Assembly: GCA_018335875.1 (NCBI GenBank)
Contig: JAGXRN010000035.1
Location: 1 to 64,000 of the forward strand
Source of the DNA: Dethiobacter sp.
GTDB lineage: Bacteria; Bacillota; Dethiobacteria; Dethiobacterales; Dethiobacteraceae
Direction: 5' to 3'
Length of the DNA stretch: 64,000 nt
The position numbers and the translations under genes were made by a program. The notes below the pieces were generated by a model. The model had not been told where the DNA came from. It saw only the letters and a list, made by a program, of their open reading frames with translations, and did not search any database. Positions 33,780 through 42,179 of this stretch are shown here, piece after piece. Every line of letters begins with the position of its first letter. Position 1 is the stretch's first letter.

Positions 33780-33976
33780 GTAGTTCCCTCCTATTTGCTC
33801 CCCCGTTACCGATATTTTCGCAGGAGGGTTTTTTTTGTTGGGGGTGATGATAATTTTTGATATAATAGTCCTAGAGAGGGGATGACTGTAGTTGGATAAT
33901 AGTTATAGGACTGAAAAAAATGCTGCAGGTTTTCGGGAAAAACCGGAGGCTGATGTGATGGAGTTGGGGGCTTGAG

Positions 33977-34231
33977 ATGGGCAGGATAAGGATTAAGCAT
34001 GAAAGTGATGTAAGGAAGAAACTGGGAGAGATTATTGAGAGCCTCTGTGAAGGTCCTGTGTTTGTGGCCAAAGACAAGCGTGTAAGGGCGGTAATGCTTG
34101 ATATTTCGGACTATTATGATATTTTAGGTGAAATTGAAGATTTAATGAAATTACTGCATACTGTGGGCGGCTGTGGCTGCGAGGAAGAAGACAAGCTGCT
34201 TGACGAAGTGCTGGGTGAAGTTGGGGACTAA
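33977..34231 (+). CDS. Small Phd/YefM-like antitoxin-type protein
   Basis: An 84-residue protein. The N-terminal part (IRIKHESDVRKKLGEIIESL, then PVFVAKDKRVRAVMLDISDYYDIL) follows the Phd/YefM pattern of a strand-helix-strand DNA-binding fold. The C-terminus is acidic and carries CGCEEE. No toxin gene follows, so it is either an orphan antitoxin or an unrelated regulator. The ATG is preceded by GGGGG with a seven-base gap. A TATAAT at about 33859 is a possible -10. Confidence 0.5.
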   Translation: MGRIRIKHESDVRKKLGEIIESLCEGPVFVAKDKRVRAVMLDISDYYDILGEIEDLMKLLHTVGGCGCEEEDKLLDEVLGEVGD

Positions 34232-34256
34232 ATCAATCTGGACAACTTGCCCTAAA

Positions 34257-34676
34257 CTAGACCAGTTCACGGCCTGTTGAGGTGATGGTAAGTCTACCGT
34301 GTTTAACGCCGCGGGTGCCTATCAAGCGGTCGGCTATCATCTGTACATGGCCGGCCTGACCTTTCACTACCAGTACTTCCAAACAGTTGTGATGATCCAG
34401 GTGGACGTGCATGGTGGACAAAAACAGGTGATGTGACTCATGCTGCAGTTCTGTGAGCAAACTGCCAAGTCCGCGCACATGATGGTCGTAGACCAGTGTG
34501 ATCGTCCCAGCCACATCCTGGTCATCGTTCTCCCAGGTCAGCTCAACCAGGCGGTTGCGAATAAGATCCCGTATTGCCTCGGAACGGTTGGCGTAGCCCT
34601 GGGCAACTATTCTTTTATCAAATTTATCAAGGAGTTGTTCATTCATTGATATGCCAAAACGTACCAGCTCAGACAA
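34257..34676 (-). CDS. nikR: Nickel-responsive regulator NikR
   Basis: A 139-residue ribbon-helix-helix repressor with a C-terminal ACT-like nickel-binding domain. The four high-affinity ligands of E. coli NikR are all conserved with a constant offset of three: His79, His90, His92 and Cys98 ([14 protein letters not shown]). The N-terminus ([16 protein letters not shown]) is the beta-strand DNA-reading element. It would repress nickel uptake when nickel is plentiful. The start is TTG behind GGGGG. The only transporter gene nearby is the collapsed CbiM/CbiO remnant immediately upstream. Confidence 0.93.
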   Translation of the reverse strand: MSELVRFGISMNEQLLDKFDKRIVAQGYANRSEAIRDLIRNRLVELTWENDDQDVAGTITLVYDHHVRGLGSLLTELQHESHHLFLSTMHVHLDHHNCLEVLVVKGQAGHVQMIADRLIGTRGVKHGRLTITSTGRELV

Positions 34677-34853
34677 AAATTTTCCCCCTTCTGATTAGTT
34701 AACTATTCCAAAGTATCTCCCTCACAGTAAAAATTCCTGCATCCTCTGTCTGGAAATATGATTTCAGGTATCTTTGCGTTGCTCCTTTTTCAGCAACTAA
34801 TATCTTTTGCTTTTTAACCAACAGCTAAGATTTAGTAAAATGCCACGACCGAA

Positions 34854-35114
34854 TTAGTGAAACGCTTCCAAAACGTTTTTGGGAAGAACATCCGGCGCCA
34901 ATTCGGGCAATTCCTTAAATATGCGCGCCACTACCGGAAAGCAGAGTTGCGCCTCTTCAATTATCTGCTCGTTTACCAAAAGGTCTGTCCCTCCCTGCGC
35001 CAGGCAGCGCCCGCCCGCAATGATAATAACATCATCGGCCCACTCTGCCGCCAGATCCAACACAGCCGTGGCAACCCAAGTCTTGGTGTCTAGAAATCCG
35101 TCGGGTATATGCAT
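34854..35114 (-). pseudogene. Collapsed nickel/cobalt ECF transporter: CbiM start joined to CbiO end
   Basis: An 86-codon open frame. The first 16 or so residues (MHIPDGFLDTKTWVAT) are the unmistakable N-terminus of the substrate-binding component CbiM/NikM, whose first residues ligate the metal. From DLAAEWADDVIIIAGGR on, the sequence matches the end of the ATPase CbiO/NikO (after the switch histidine), including QGGTDLLVNEQIIEEAQL. The rest of CbiM, the CbiN/CbiQ genes and most of CbiO are gone, an in-frame deletion of roughly 2 kb if the usual operon existed. The ribosome site GGAGG is intact. It cannot transport metal. Confidence 0.85.
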
Positions 35115-35197
35115 GAATACAACCTCCAAAAATTTTATTAAATCTATTGTAGCACATTTTTTATAATCGTAACACTATGCTGTTAAATTAATTATGC

Positions 35198-35225
35198 AAA
35201 AAAAACAGAAGGTAAAGACCTTCTG
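35198..35225 (-). terminator. Terminator after mbl
   Basis: CAGAAGGT, AAAG-complement loop, ACCTTCTG, followed on the minus strand by TTTTTTTT. Confidence 0.8.
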
Positions 35226-35269
35226 CTATGATATCAAATGGCGTAGCGAACCTGAGCTGAATTATTTTG

Positions 35270-36298
35270 TTAGATTGTTGCGGACAGGCGTTTTGGCGAG
35301 ATCAGTGTGTGGACGAGCTTCTCCAGGTGCTCCAGGACGTAGCCTGTGCCTTTGGCCACGCAGGCCACGGCGTCTTCAGCCACATAGCACAGGACACCTG
35401 TCTCTTCGCTGAACCTTTTGTCAAGCCCGTCCAGCAAGGAGCCGCCACCGGTCATAACTATGCCGTGTTCGATGATGTCGCCGGCGAGCTCGGGCGGTGT
35501 CCTTTCAAGAAGGCGCTTGATGCAGTGGAGAATATCGTCAAGGGGTTCTTGCATAGCTTCAAGCACATGGTCTGTTGTGACCAGGAAGGAGCGGGGCAGG
35601 CCGGATATCATGTCGCGGCCGCGGACTTCCGCTTCGCGGAGGCGATTGCCGGAGTAGGCGGTGCCGACTTCGACTTTGAGGGCCTCTGCAGTGCGTTCGC
35701 CGATGAGGAGGTTAAACTCGCGTTTTATATAACGGGCGATGGCTTCGTCAAACTTGTCTCCACCGACGCGCACGCTTTCTGTGACCACTGTTTCGCCGAG
35801 AGAGAGCAGGGCTACATCGGTTGTGCCGCCGCCGATATCTACTACCATGTGGCCGCTGGGCTGGAAGATATCGAGTCCGGCGCCGAGAGCGGCGGCGCGG
35901 GGTTCCTCTACCAGGAAAGCCTCACGGACACCGCAGCGCATCACTGCTTCGATTACTGCCTTTTGTTCGACGGTGGTGGTGGCGGCGGGGATGCAGACAA
36001 CGACACGGGGGCGAAAGAGGCGGCGTTTGTCGCAGACCTTGGTGATAAAATGGCGGAGCATTATTTCTGTAATTTCAAAGTCTGCGATTACACCCTCACG
36101 CAGCGGCCTGGTGGCAGTAATGTTGCCGGGTGTGCGGCCCAGCATGCGCTGTGCCGACTCGCCTACAGCCAGGACCTTGCGTGTGTTTTGTTCAATGGCA
36201 ACCACGGACGGTTCATGGAGCACAATACCCTTGCCTCGCAGGTGGACAAGCACCGTAGCAGTGCCAAGGTCAATTCCCATATCGGAACCTAAATTCAT
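35270..36298 (-). CDS. mbl: Rod-shape protein Mbl/MreB
   Basis: A 342-residue bacterial actin that polymerises under the membrane and guides wall synthesis. ATP-binding signatures are present: GIDLGTATVLV near residue 8, VVDIGGGTTDVA near 155 and MTGGGSLLDG near 285. Its position next to spoIIID matches Mbl in B. subtilis rather than MreB, which sits with mreCD. The ATG at 36298 has GAGGTG six bases upstream; two nearer in-frame starts lie within the ribosome site. A sigma-H-type promoter is at 36354-36378 and a terminator follows. Confidence 0.93.
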   Translation of the reverse strand: MNLGSDMGIDLGTATVLVHLRGKGIVLHEPSVVAIEQNTRKVLAVGESAQRMLGRTPGNITATRPLREGVIADFEITEIMLRHFITKVCDKRRLFRPRVVVCIPAATTTVEQKAVIEAVMRCGVREAFLVEEPRAAALGAGLDIFQPSGHMVVDIGGGTTDVALLSLGETVVTESVRVGGDKFDEAIARYIKREFNLLIGERTAEALKVEVGTAYSGNRLREAEVRGRDMISGLPRSFLVTTDHVLEAMQEPLDDILHCIKRLLERTPPELAGDIIEHGIVMTGGGSLLDGLDKRFSEETGVLCYVAEDAVACVAKGTGYVLEHLEKLVHTLISPKRLSATI

Positions 36299-36353
36299 CG
36301 CCATCACCTCATGTCTTCAATAGCTTGTCTATCACGTTTGCGTCTGGTGTTTT

Positions 36354-36378
36354 ATTCGTCAGATGGGCCTATTTTCCT
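36354..36378 (-). promoter_or_regulatory. Sigma-H-type promoter of mbl
   Basis: On the minus strand AGGAAAAT, 17 bases counted from AGGA, then GAATAAAA in the context CTGACGAATAAA. It lies 56 bases before the mbl start, in the spoIIID-mbl gap, so mbl can be expressed apart from spoIIID. Confidence 0.55.
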
Positions 36379-36388
36379 TTTTTTTGCT

Positions 36389-36643
36389 TTATTTTTCCTC
36401 AGTAAGATATTTTTTGCGTGTGGCCTCGCCCCCGCGCAGATGACGTTCCGCCTTGTTTTTATCCAGGATTAACTTGACTTCTCTGGCGATAAAGCGATTT
36501 ATGTGGGGGAGTCGCTCTGTGAGATCCTTGTGAACTGTGGATTTGGAAACACCGAACACACGAGCCACGTGTCTTACTGTAGCACCTGTCTCCAGCATAT
36601 AATTGCTGACCTCCAGGATACGCTGCTCGATATAGTCCTGCAT
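36389..36643 (-). CDS. spoIIID: Sporulation transcription regulator SpoIIID
   Basis: An 84-residue DNA-binding protein. The helix-turn-helix reads TVRHVARVFGVSKSTVHKDL (residues 22-41), followed by the family RLPHINRFIAREVK segment and basic C-terminal helix. In B. subtilis it adjusts sigma-E-dependent transcription in the mother cell. Length and motifs are standard. The ATG has GGGGG upstream. Neighbours mbl and spoIIQ keep the B. subtilis order. Confidence 0.97.
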   Translation of the reverse strand: MQDYIEQRILEVSNYMLETGATVRHVARVFGVSKSTVHKDLTERLPHINRFIAREVKLILDKNKAERHLRGGEATRKKYLTEEK

Positions 36644-36714
36644 CTGGCCGCCCCCTTATTAACATTTGTTAAAAAATATATGTCGGGATGGGCCAATTAT
36701 GACAGGAAAGCAAA

Positions 36715-36742
36715 GGAAAACCGGCCCAGATTGCAGGCCGGT
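36715..36742 (-). terminator. Terminator between spoIIQ-like gene and spoIIID
   Basis: ACCGGCC and GGCCGGT pair around an eight-to-nine-base loop, with TTTTCC following on the minus strand. It overlaps the end of the spoIIQ-like gene. Confidence 0.6.
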
Positions 36743-36747
36743 TAAAA

Positions 36748-37440
36748 TTACCTGGGGGAGAGCTCTCTTACAGGGTCAACAGCCCTGCCGTCGCGGTAAA
36801 GAGCAAAGTGAAGGAAATAGCCTTCACCGGCATCAAGCCTGGCTGTTTGCCCGACTTCCGCGATTGCCTGGCCGGCTTCTACTATATCGTCTACATTTAC
36901 AAATACGTCATACAGGTTGCCGTAGAGGCTGATAAAGCCGCCACCGTGGTCAATTTCCACCATTAATCCCAAGGCGCTTTCTGCGCGGACATCAATGACT
37001 ACACCGGGCCAGGCGGCAGCTACCACGGTTCCTGCTTCAGCGGCTATATCCACGCCAACATGGAGATGGCGCACGCTGCCGATGTAGTAGGACTCATGAT
37101 GGCCAATCAGGATTTCTCCTTCCACGGGCCAGAGCATAGGCCCACTGGGTGCTGAGACAACAGGGGCGGGATTTTCTTCTTCCACTGTGGTATCAGCCAC
37201 ATAGTCCTCATCAACCGGGACGGAGGGGGCGGTTGCTGCCACATCAGGTTCGGCATCGGTTTCTGCTGCCCCGGTTTCAGATACCGGGGGAGGCAGTTCA
37301 AGCCTGGTCACAGTCACGCCCCGCCAGGCCACAAATGCTATCATCAGGCCAATCATGAGAAAATAAATAAGCAGGATCATTCCCCTGCGGCCCAGGCGAA
37401 TCTTGCGCAGCGCCGCTTTGGGAGCTATATTTTTTTTCAT
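36748..37440 (-). CDS. spoIIQ: SpoIIQ-like M23 (LytM) domain protein
   Basis: A 230-residue membrane protein: basic N-terminus, one membrane segment (about 22-42), a Pro/Val/Glu-rich linker, and a LytM/M23 domain from about residue 108. The first zinc motif HLHVGVD is present, but the second motif reads FLHF where active enzymes have HxH, so one metal ligand is missing. B. subtilis SpoIIQ is likewise a degenerate LytM protein; it sits in the forespore membrane and binds mother-cell SpoIIIAH during engulfment. Position next to spoIID and spoIIID supports the assignment. Confidence 0.85.
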   Translation of the reverse strand: MKKNIAPKAALRKIRLGRRGMILLIYFLMIGLMIAFVAWRGVTVTRLELPPPVSETGAAETDAEPDVAATAPSVPVDEDYVADTTVEEENPAPVVSAPSGPMLWPVEGEILIGHHESYYIGSVRHLHVGVDIAAEAGTVVAAAWPGVVIDVRAESALGLMVEIDHGGGFISLYGNLYDVFVNVDDIVEAGQAIAEVGQTARLDAGEGYFLHFALYRDGRAVDPVRELSPR

Positions 37441-37493
37441 CCGGACATCACCTCTTGCGAGGTATTATGTCCAAAATTTACCTGATTATTCGT

Positions 37494-38501
37494 TTATTGC
37501 CAGGGTGACAGTGTCCCCATTTCGATCCCGGTATAGTAGTAGCTGATGATTTCTTCGTAGGTTTTACCTGCTTTGGCCTGTCCATCAGCACCATACTGGC
37601 AAAGGCCCACACCGTGCCCATAGCCGCGTGAGGTGAAAGTTATCTGCTCACCATCAATTTTCCAGGTGAAATTGGTGGAAGGCAGGCCCATGGCGCTGCG
37701 GAAGTCGCGCCCTCTCACTGATTCCCCGGCGACACGCAGTGTGAGCACACGGCCGGAATCGCTGCGGCTGGCCGCTTCAAGCAGCGGACGGCCGGCGGAG
37801 GAGACGGGAACTGCAGTAACATAAGGCAGGATGTTAGTGGCAAATTTAGCCGAGCTTAATTTCTGCTCTGTGAGCCACCATCGCGTGCCTTCGCAGTATG
37901 TGCAGGCCACGCCGCGCAGGTAGGGCATAGCTGTACTCCAGACTTTTTCGCTGTCTTCTGTCTGGCCGCCGCAGGTAGAGTGGAAGACAGCGTCGATGAG
38001 TTTACCGTCATATGTTATCACTTTGCCGGCGGTATCACGCACTGCCTGGCGGATTTTGTTCAGATGGGCGGCGGCATCGGCGGCAGGCCATTTGCCAAGA
38101 GAGTCTTCTTCAGTCTCCCAGGCCTGGCAGTGGCCGGAAATGGTGCAGATATCGGCGCCGGGGTTGACGGAACAGCCTGGACCGCCATAGTGAATCATCT
38201 GGTTTACTGTATAGGTGCGCGCCACCACAGCCTGAGCTTTGAGCGCTTCCTGCCCAAACGAAGCCGGCATTTCTGCCGCCACCACTCCCACCAGGTATTC
38301 CTCCAGGGGAAGCTCCACAATCTCATTTAAGTCGTGGCGGTAGACACGGATGTTGATCTCCCCGGCAGGGGACTCAATGGGGCTGCGGTCAATGCGCGGC
38401 GCCGGGACCGGGGCAAAACTGCAGCCCCGCACAAGGGCAGCGGGGAGAACTATTATGATAATGATCAGGAATATCAGCGACAGTGCCAGAAATTTGCTCA
38501 T
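37494..38501 (-). CDS. spoIID: Stage II sporulation protein D (lytic transglycosylase)
   Basis: A 335-residue membrane-anchored enzyme that cuts glycan strands and drives engulfment with SpoIIP and SpoIIM. After a membrane segment (5-25) the SpoIID domain begins with ELPLEEYLVGVVAAEMPASF; Glu77 in AAEMP matches the catalytic glutamate. The middle part has CGGQTEDSEKVW, and the C-terminus has the YGHGVGLCQYGA motif. Length is normal. The ribosome site GGAGGT lies inside the 3' arm of a long hairpin (38505-38555), which should hide it in long transcripts. Confidence 0.95.
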   Translation of the reverse strand: MSKFLALSLIFLIIIIIVLPAALVRGCSFAPVPAPRIDRSPIESPAGEINIRVYRHDLNEIVELPLEEYLVGVVAAEMPASFGQEALKAQAVVARTYTVNQMIHYGGPGCSVNPGADICTISGHCQAWETEEDSLGKWPAADAAAHLNKIRQAVRDTAGKVITYDGKLIDAVFHSTCGGQTEDSEKVWSTAMPYLRGVACTYCEGTRWWLTEQKLSSAKFATNILPYVTAVPVSSAGRPLLEAASRSDSGRVLTLRVAGESVRGRDFRSAMGLPSTNFTWKIDGEQITFTSRGYGHGVGLCQYGADGQAKAGKTYEEIISYYYTGIEMGTLSPWQ

Positions 38502-38504
38502 GAA

Positions 38505-38555
38505 AAATACCTCCGCCTGAGGATGTAGATATTCTTATGCAGGCGGAGGTATTTT
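38505..38555 (-). terminator. Terminator/ribosome-site-sequestering hairpin between murA and spoIID
   Basis: On the minus strand AAATACCTCCGCCTG and CAGGCGGAGGTATTT form a 15-base-pair perfect stem with a loop of about 20 bases, followed by TT and then the spoIID ATG. The 3' arm contains the spoIID ribosome site GGAGGT. The hairpin can end murA transcripts and, in read-through RNA, would occlude spoIID translation. Confidence 0.75.
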
Positions 38556-38570
38556 TAGAACAAAAAACTT

Positions 38571-39830
38571 CTATTCTGATCTTGATATTTTGGCGCCCAG
38601 GGCGGCCAGTTTTTCTGTAAAATTGAGGTAGCCCCGGTCGATATGGTGAATACAGTCCACTTCGGTGCGGCCTTGGGCAGCCAGGCCTGCCAGGACAAGG
38701 GCGGCGCCGGCGCGCAGGTCTGTGGCTTTGACTGGGGCGCCGAAAATTTTCTCGCGGCCTGTGACTACGGCGGTGTGTCCCTCTATTTTTATCTGCGCTC
38801 CCATGCGGCGGAGTTCGTCAATATGCATAAACCTGTTTTCAAATACTGTCTCCGATATTACCGAGGTGCCGCGGGCCAGTGTCAGGAGTACCATCATCTG
38901 CGATTGCAGGTCGGTGGGAAAGCCCGGGTAAGGGAGGGTTTTGATGTCCACAGCACGGATTTGCCCGTTGCGGCGGATATGGATCAGGCTTTCTTCTTCG
39001 ATAACATCGCAGCCTGCTTCCTTAAGCTTGGCGATAAGAGGCACAATATGGGTGGGGATAACATTTTCCACTGTAATCTCACCACCGGTGATGGCAGCGG
39101 CGACCATAAAAGTGCCGGCTTCAATGCGGTCGGGGATTACTGTGTATTCAGTGCTGCTGAGCCTGGAGACACCGTGGATGCGAATCGTGTCTGTGCCGGC
39201 GCCCACTACCCTGCCTCCCATGGCATTGATAAAGCGGGCCAGGTCCACCACTTCAGGCTCCTCAGCGGCGTTTTCAATCACTGTGGCGCCTTCAGCCAGC
39301 GCGCCGGCCATCATAATGTTTTCAGTGGCGCCGACGCTGGGGAAATCGAGATAGACGCGCTCTCCGCGGAGGCGGTCAGTGACTGTTTCGATGTAGCCGT
39401 GGCCGATAACCACCTCGGCGCCCATGGCTTTTAGTCCTTTCAGATGCAGGTCGATGGGCCTGATGCCAATGGCGCAGCCCCCGGGGAGAGAGACCCGCGC
39501 CTTGCCCTCACGGGCAAGCAGCGGCCCTATAACAAGAAAAGAGGCGCGCATCTTGCGAATCAGGGAGTAGGGCGCTTCTGTACTTGTAAGGCGGGTAGAA
39601 TCGATGATCAGCCTTTTTTCAGCGGGCAGGTATTCAACCTGTGCGCCGAGGCTGGTCAGAACAGAACACATAAACATTACATCATTCAGTGCAGGTATGT
39701 CGTTTAGAACAACCTGTCCCTCGCAGAGGAGAGCAGCCGCCATTATGGGCAGGCAGGCATTCTTTGCTCCTTCGGTGCGAACACTGCCCTGCAGCTCTAA
39801 GCCGCCTTCAATCCTAATTTTCTCTTTCAC
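38571..39830 (-). CDS. murA: UDP-N-acetylglucosamine 1-carboxyvinyltransferase MurA
   Basis: A 419-residue cytosolic enzyme that attaches enolpyruvate from PEP to UDP-GlcNAc, the first committed step of peptidoglycan synthesis. The substrate-binding GAKNA (Lys23, Asn24) and the fosfomycin-target Cys119 in [11 protein letters not shown] are present, as are the EGGEI-type and RMGAQI motifs near the C-terminus. The start is a GTG at 39830, behind a G-rich stretch; a longer open frame of 35 residues overlaps ywmB and is unlikely. It is murAA in the B. subtilis order ywmB-murAA-spoIID. Confidence 0.95.
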   Translation of the reverse strand: MKEKIRIEGGLELQGSVRTEGAKNACLPIMAAALLCEGQVVLNDIPALNDVMFMCSVLTSLGAQVEYLPAEKRLIIDSTRLTSTEAPYSLIRKMRASFLVIGPLLAREGKARVSLPGGCAIGIRPIDLHLKGLKAMGAEVVIGHGYIETVTDRLRGERVYLDFPSVGATENIMMAGALAEGATVIENAAEEPEVVDLARFINAMGGRVVGAGTDTIRIHGVSRLSSTEYTVIPDRIEAGTFMVAAAITGGEITVENVIPTHIVPLIAKLKEAGCDVIEEESLIHIRRNGQIRAVDIKTLPYPGFPTDLQSQMMVLLTLARGTSVISETVFENRFMHIDELRRMGAQIKIEGHTAVVTGREKIFGAPVKATDLRAGAALVLAGLAAQGRTEVDCIHHIDRGYLNFTEKLAALGAKISRSE

Positions 39831-39921
39831 ATAAGCCCGCCCCCCGTCTGTTTGATTCCTATAATTAGCTTTTGATTGGAGATAACAGTTTATGTTGTCC
39901 TTTTTTTGGTTTTTTAAAGCT

Positions 39922-40674
39922 TTAATAGCTGCCATGTATAAGCGGGAACCCTGCCCAAATCACTGTGCGCTCACTGTGCCTGTCGTAGCGGACAGCAATA
40001 TTAAGATTAAACCGGTCCTCCCCTGCACCGAGATGGCGGCTGATCAGGGGCGTATAGGCAGTCAGGCTGACGATTTCTTCTTCCCACATGCCCTCCACCA
40101 CTTTGCCGTTTACTGTTTCCAGGGCTTTCTCCGCCAGTTTGGACATTTCATCCCCTGAGTATTTTCCCGGCAAAGAGCCTGTCAGGTAGTAGCTGGTCTG
40201 ACCGCCAGGCGCGAGTGGACGCATAACGGTTTCCAGCCTGGAAGCAAGTGTCTTAATGTTGTGAATTGAGCTGTCGCGGCAGATGACCAGCAGGTAGGAC
40301 TGCGGCGAAATGCCAAGCTGCTTATCGCCGGGGTTGCTCTGTACAACAATGTGCGCCAGAGGCCCCAGGGTCATCTCTCCCGTTACATCCAGGACACGGT
40401 AGGTTGCGCCCTCGCTGCTTACAACATCCCCATCTTTGAGGCCAAGGATGTCGGCGGCGGCCAGGAGTTTTACTTTCAGCTCTTCCATGCTCCAAAAGTT
40501 GTTGCCCAGTGACACCAGGTACTGAATTTCACCTTCGCTGACAGAGGCGCCTGTACTTTTGAGCAGTCCTTCCAATGCCTCCGGCGCCTCGAGTGCCCTG
40601 CCGGGCTGGCGCAGGGCAAACACAAGTATCAATACTATGACCACCAGGAAAAAATTTTTATTTTTACGAGACAT
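39922..40674 (-). CDS. ywmB: YwmB family protein
   Basis: A 250-residue exported protein with a basic N-terminus and membrane segment (about 5-22). The mature part has the mixed alpha-beta pattern of the YwmB family (named for a TATA-box-binding-protein-like fold), with [21 protein letters not shown] near residue 37 and [14 protein letters not shown] near 105. Function is unknown. Its place upstream of murA is conserved in Firmicutes. The ATG at 40674 follows GGAGGTG. Confidence 0.85.
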   Translation of the reverse strand: MSRKNKNFFLVVIVLILVFALRQPGRALEAPEALEGLLKSTGASVSEGEIQYLVSLGNNFWSMEELKVKLLAAADILGLKDGDVVSSEGATYRVLDVTGEMTLGPLAHIVVQSNPGDKQLGISPQSYLLVICRDSSIHNIKTLASRLETVMRPLAPGGQTSYYLTGSLPGKYSGDEMSKLAEKALETVNGKVVEGMWEEEIVSLTAYTPLISRHLGAGEDRFNLNIAVRYDRHSERTVIWAGFPLIHGSY

Positions 40675-40798
40675 ATCCGGCACCTCCCTATTAGAAATTA
40701 TTGGCAGAATTTTCCCTGCTTATACTGATTTATATTGTCGAAGCAAAAAAAAATTCTCCCGCCAACAAACTTTAATTACTGGCGTTGCAAGTCTGTTA

Positions 40799-40827
40799 TT
40801 GGTAGGGAGAAATATTTGTGGTATAAT
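40799..40827 (+). promoter_or_regulatory. Sigma-A promoter of the 40873 gene
   Basis: TTGGTA, 17 bases, TATAAT with a TGTGG extended -10 context. A TGTCGAA sequence at about 40736-40742 further upstream matches a Spo0A box but lacks an AGGA partner. Confidence 0.7.
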
Positions 40828-40872
40828 ACGCTTAAGTTGCAGGTTATTTCCCATTAGCAAGGAGGTTTAAAG

Positions 40873-41481
40873 TTGAAAAAGTTAATCAGCACCACGTCAA
40901 CCAAAGAAATAAACAGTGCAGTAGAAATGCTGGATCAGCTTTTTCTGGAGATCTACATAGCCTTTATGAAACACCGCCTGACCCTTAAATACCAGCAGGT
41001 GACCGGAGACCTTTCTAAGCAGCTGCGCCAGAGCCTTGCCAGGCTCTACGAGGGCAGCGAAAAAACCTCTGCCCAAGAGGCTCTGGTCATGCAAGCCACA
41101 GCCATCAATTTCAGTAAAGTGTTTTATGATGTAATGCGCATTTCGTCATATGTTGAAACAAAAGTAAAAGAAAACGTGCTTTTCAGTGAGGTGGCATCAA
41201 AAGAGATGAGTGAGCTGATGCGCGGCACACGAGAACTTGTTCACCATGTCGGTGATGCCCTGCTTACACGTAACCCGCTGATTGTGGAGCACGTGGAAAA
41301 AGAGATTGCAAGGCTCACAACCGACGCAGACAGGAGTTCAGGCATGCACGAAGACAGATTATGCAAAGGCTCGTGCCACCCAAAGGCTTCCATCATTTAT
41401 ATGCACCTGCTCCAGCACCTGGGTGATATACTGTGGCACTACAAAGCGCTGATCAGCGAAGAAGACATAGTCCGGGAATAA
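40873..41481 (+). CDS. Hypothetical all-helical protein (PhoU/DUF47-like)
   Basis: A 202-residue cytosolic protein with long amphipathic helices and no signal. The pattern recalls PhoU- or hemerythrin-like bundles but I cannot place it in a family. It contains a histidine pair (ELVHHVGDAL) and GMHEDRLCKGSCHPKA, a His/Cys cluster that could bind metal. The TTG start follows AGGAGG. A sigma-A promoter and a terminator bracket it, so it is a single-gene unit. Confidence 0.6.
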   Translation: MKKLISTTSTKEINSAVEMLDQLFLEIYIAFMKHRLTLKYQQVTGDLSKQLRQSLARLYEGSEKTSAQEALVMQATAINFSKVFYDVMRISSYVETKVKENVLFSEVASKEMSELMRGTRELVHHVGDALLTRNPLIVEHVEKEIARLTTDADRSSGMHEDRLCKGSCHPKASIIYMHLLQHLGDILWHYKALISEEDIVRE

Positions 41482-41495
41482 CAGGCGCAATAATA

Positions 41496-41541
41496 TTTCA
41501 GGGTTCCGGCTGCTATTTACAGCAACCGGAACCCTGAATTT
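41496..41541 (+). terminator. Terminator after the 40873 gene
   Basis: TTCAGGGTTCCGG and CCGGAACCCTGAA pair, with inner GCTG/CAGC arms, followed by TTTGTTTT. Confidence 0.85.
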
Positions 41542-41573
41542 GTTTTCTGATTAATAACAAGTGTCCCATTTGT

Positions 41574-41735
41574 ATGCTCGTAGTAATAGAGACAGCAGAA
41601 GGCTGGGAAATTGTCAATGATTGGGGCTCAAACGTTGATGCAGTAAAGGGTGACCGTGAACTATCGATTAAGGTGCCTTTTTCAACGGCATGCTATGACA
41701 GCTGCTTTTTTAATGCAAATTGGGCACATCGGTGA
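41574..41735 (+). CDS. Small open frame, possible gene fragment
   Basis: A 53-codon frame from an ATG with no ribosome site (IETAEGWEIVNDW, then DRELSIKVPF and CYDSC). The composition looks protein-like, and the frame extends upstream through CPIC without a start codon. It may be the tail of a lost gene. No family was recognised. Confidence 0.25.
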   Translation: MLVVIETAEGWEIVNDWGSNVDAVKGDRELSIKVPFSTACYDSCFFNANWAHR

Positions 41736-41737
41736 GG

Positions 41738-42175
41738 TCACGCTGGGTTCACAGCTTGCAGCCCCCATTTTGCAGCTAACCGTAGTAGTTTTCTGTCTGA
41801 GCACACAAAGACAGGTTTTTCTGCCATAGATAATGCCGTGGAGAGCTGAATGGAATCCAAAGGCGTAACATATTCGTCAGAGCAAATATCCAGGCTTTTT
41901 AAGATAATTGACGGTGTCAAGTCAACAATATCAATTATCTCATTACCGATGTCAGCAAGGAAAGCTGCTTTAATAGTGGTAAATTCCTTTTCACTTATAA
42001 GATTATCAATATCCACTAACCTTCTTAAATTTGAAATGATTTCACAGAGGGTGACAGTTGAAATATAGACGGATGATTTTTCTGAAAAGATCTGGTCCAT
42101 AAAACTTGATCCCTGCTCAAATACATACCTTTTGAAAAGGGCACTGGTATCTACAAAATAAGTTACAATAGACAT
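41738..42175 (-). CDS. PIN-domain toxin (VapC family)
   Basis: A 145-residue PIN ribonuclease with its acidic set at Asp9 (FVDTSALFKRY), Glu45 (TLCEIIS), Asp107 (PLDSIQL) and Asp127 (CSDRKL). The ATG is five bases past the antitoxin stop, and GGAGGAATAAATTA at the end of the antitoxin gene is the ribosome site. It belongs to a different PIN subfamily from the toxin at 14947, judging by low similarity outside the motifs. Confidence 0.85.
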   Translation of the reverse strand: MSIVTYFVDTSALFKRYVFEQGSSFMDQIFSEKSSVYISTVTLCEIISNLRRLVDIDNLISEKEFTTIKAAFLADIGNEIIDIVDLTPSIILKSLDICSDEYVTPLDSIQLSTALSMAEKPVFVCSDRKLLRLAAKWGLQAVNPA

Positions 42176-42179
42176 TAAT

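Noticed and set aside
35267-36292. Long plus-strand open frame of 341 codons
   Set aside because: It is the mirror of mbl on the opposite strand; mbl has all actin motifs, while this frame has odd composition and no family match.
38643-39434. Plus-strand open frame of 263 codons
   Set aside because: Antisense shadow of murA.
40734-40743. TGTCGAAG upstream of the 40873 gene as a sigma-H promoter
   Set aside because: No AGGA lies 17-18 bases upstream; the sigma-A promoter at 40799-40827 explains the gene. It could still be a Spo0A box.
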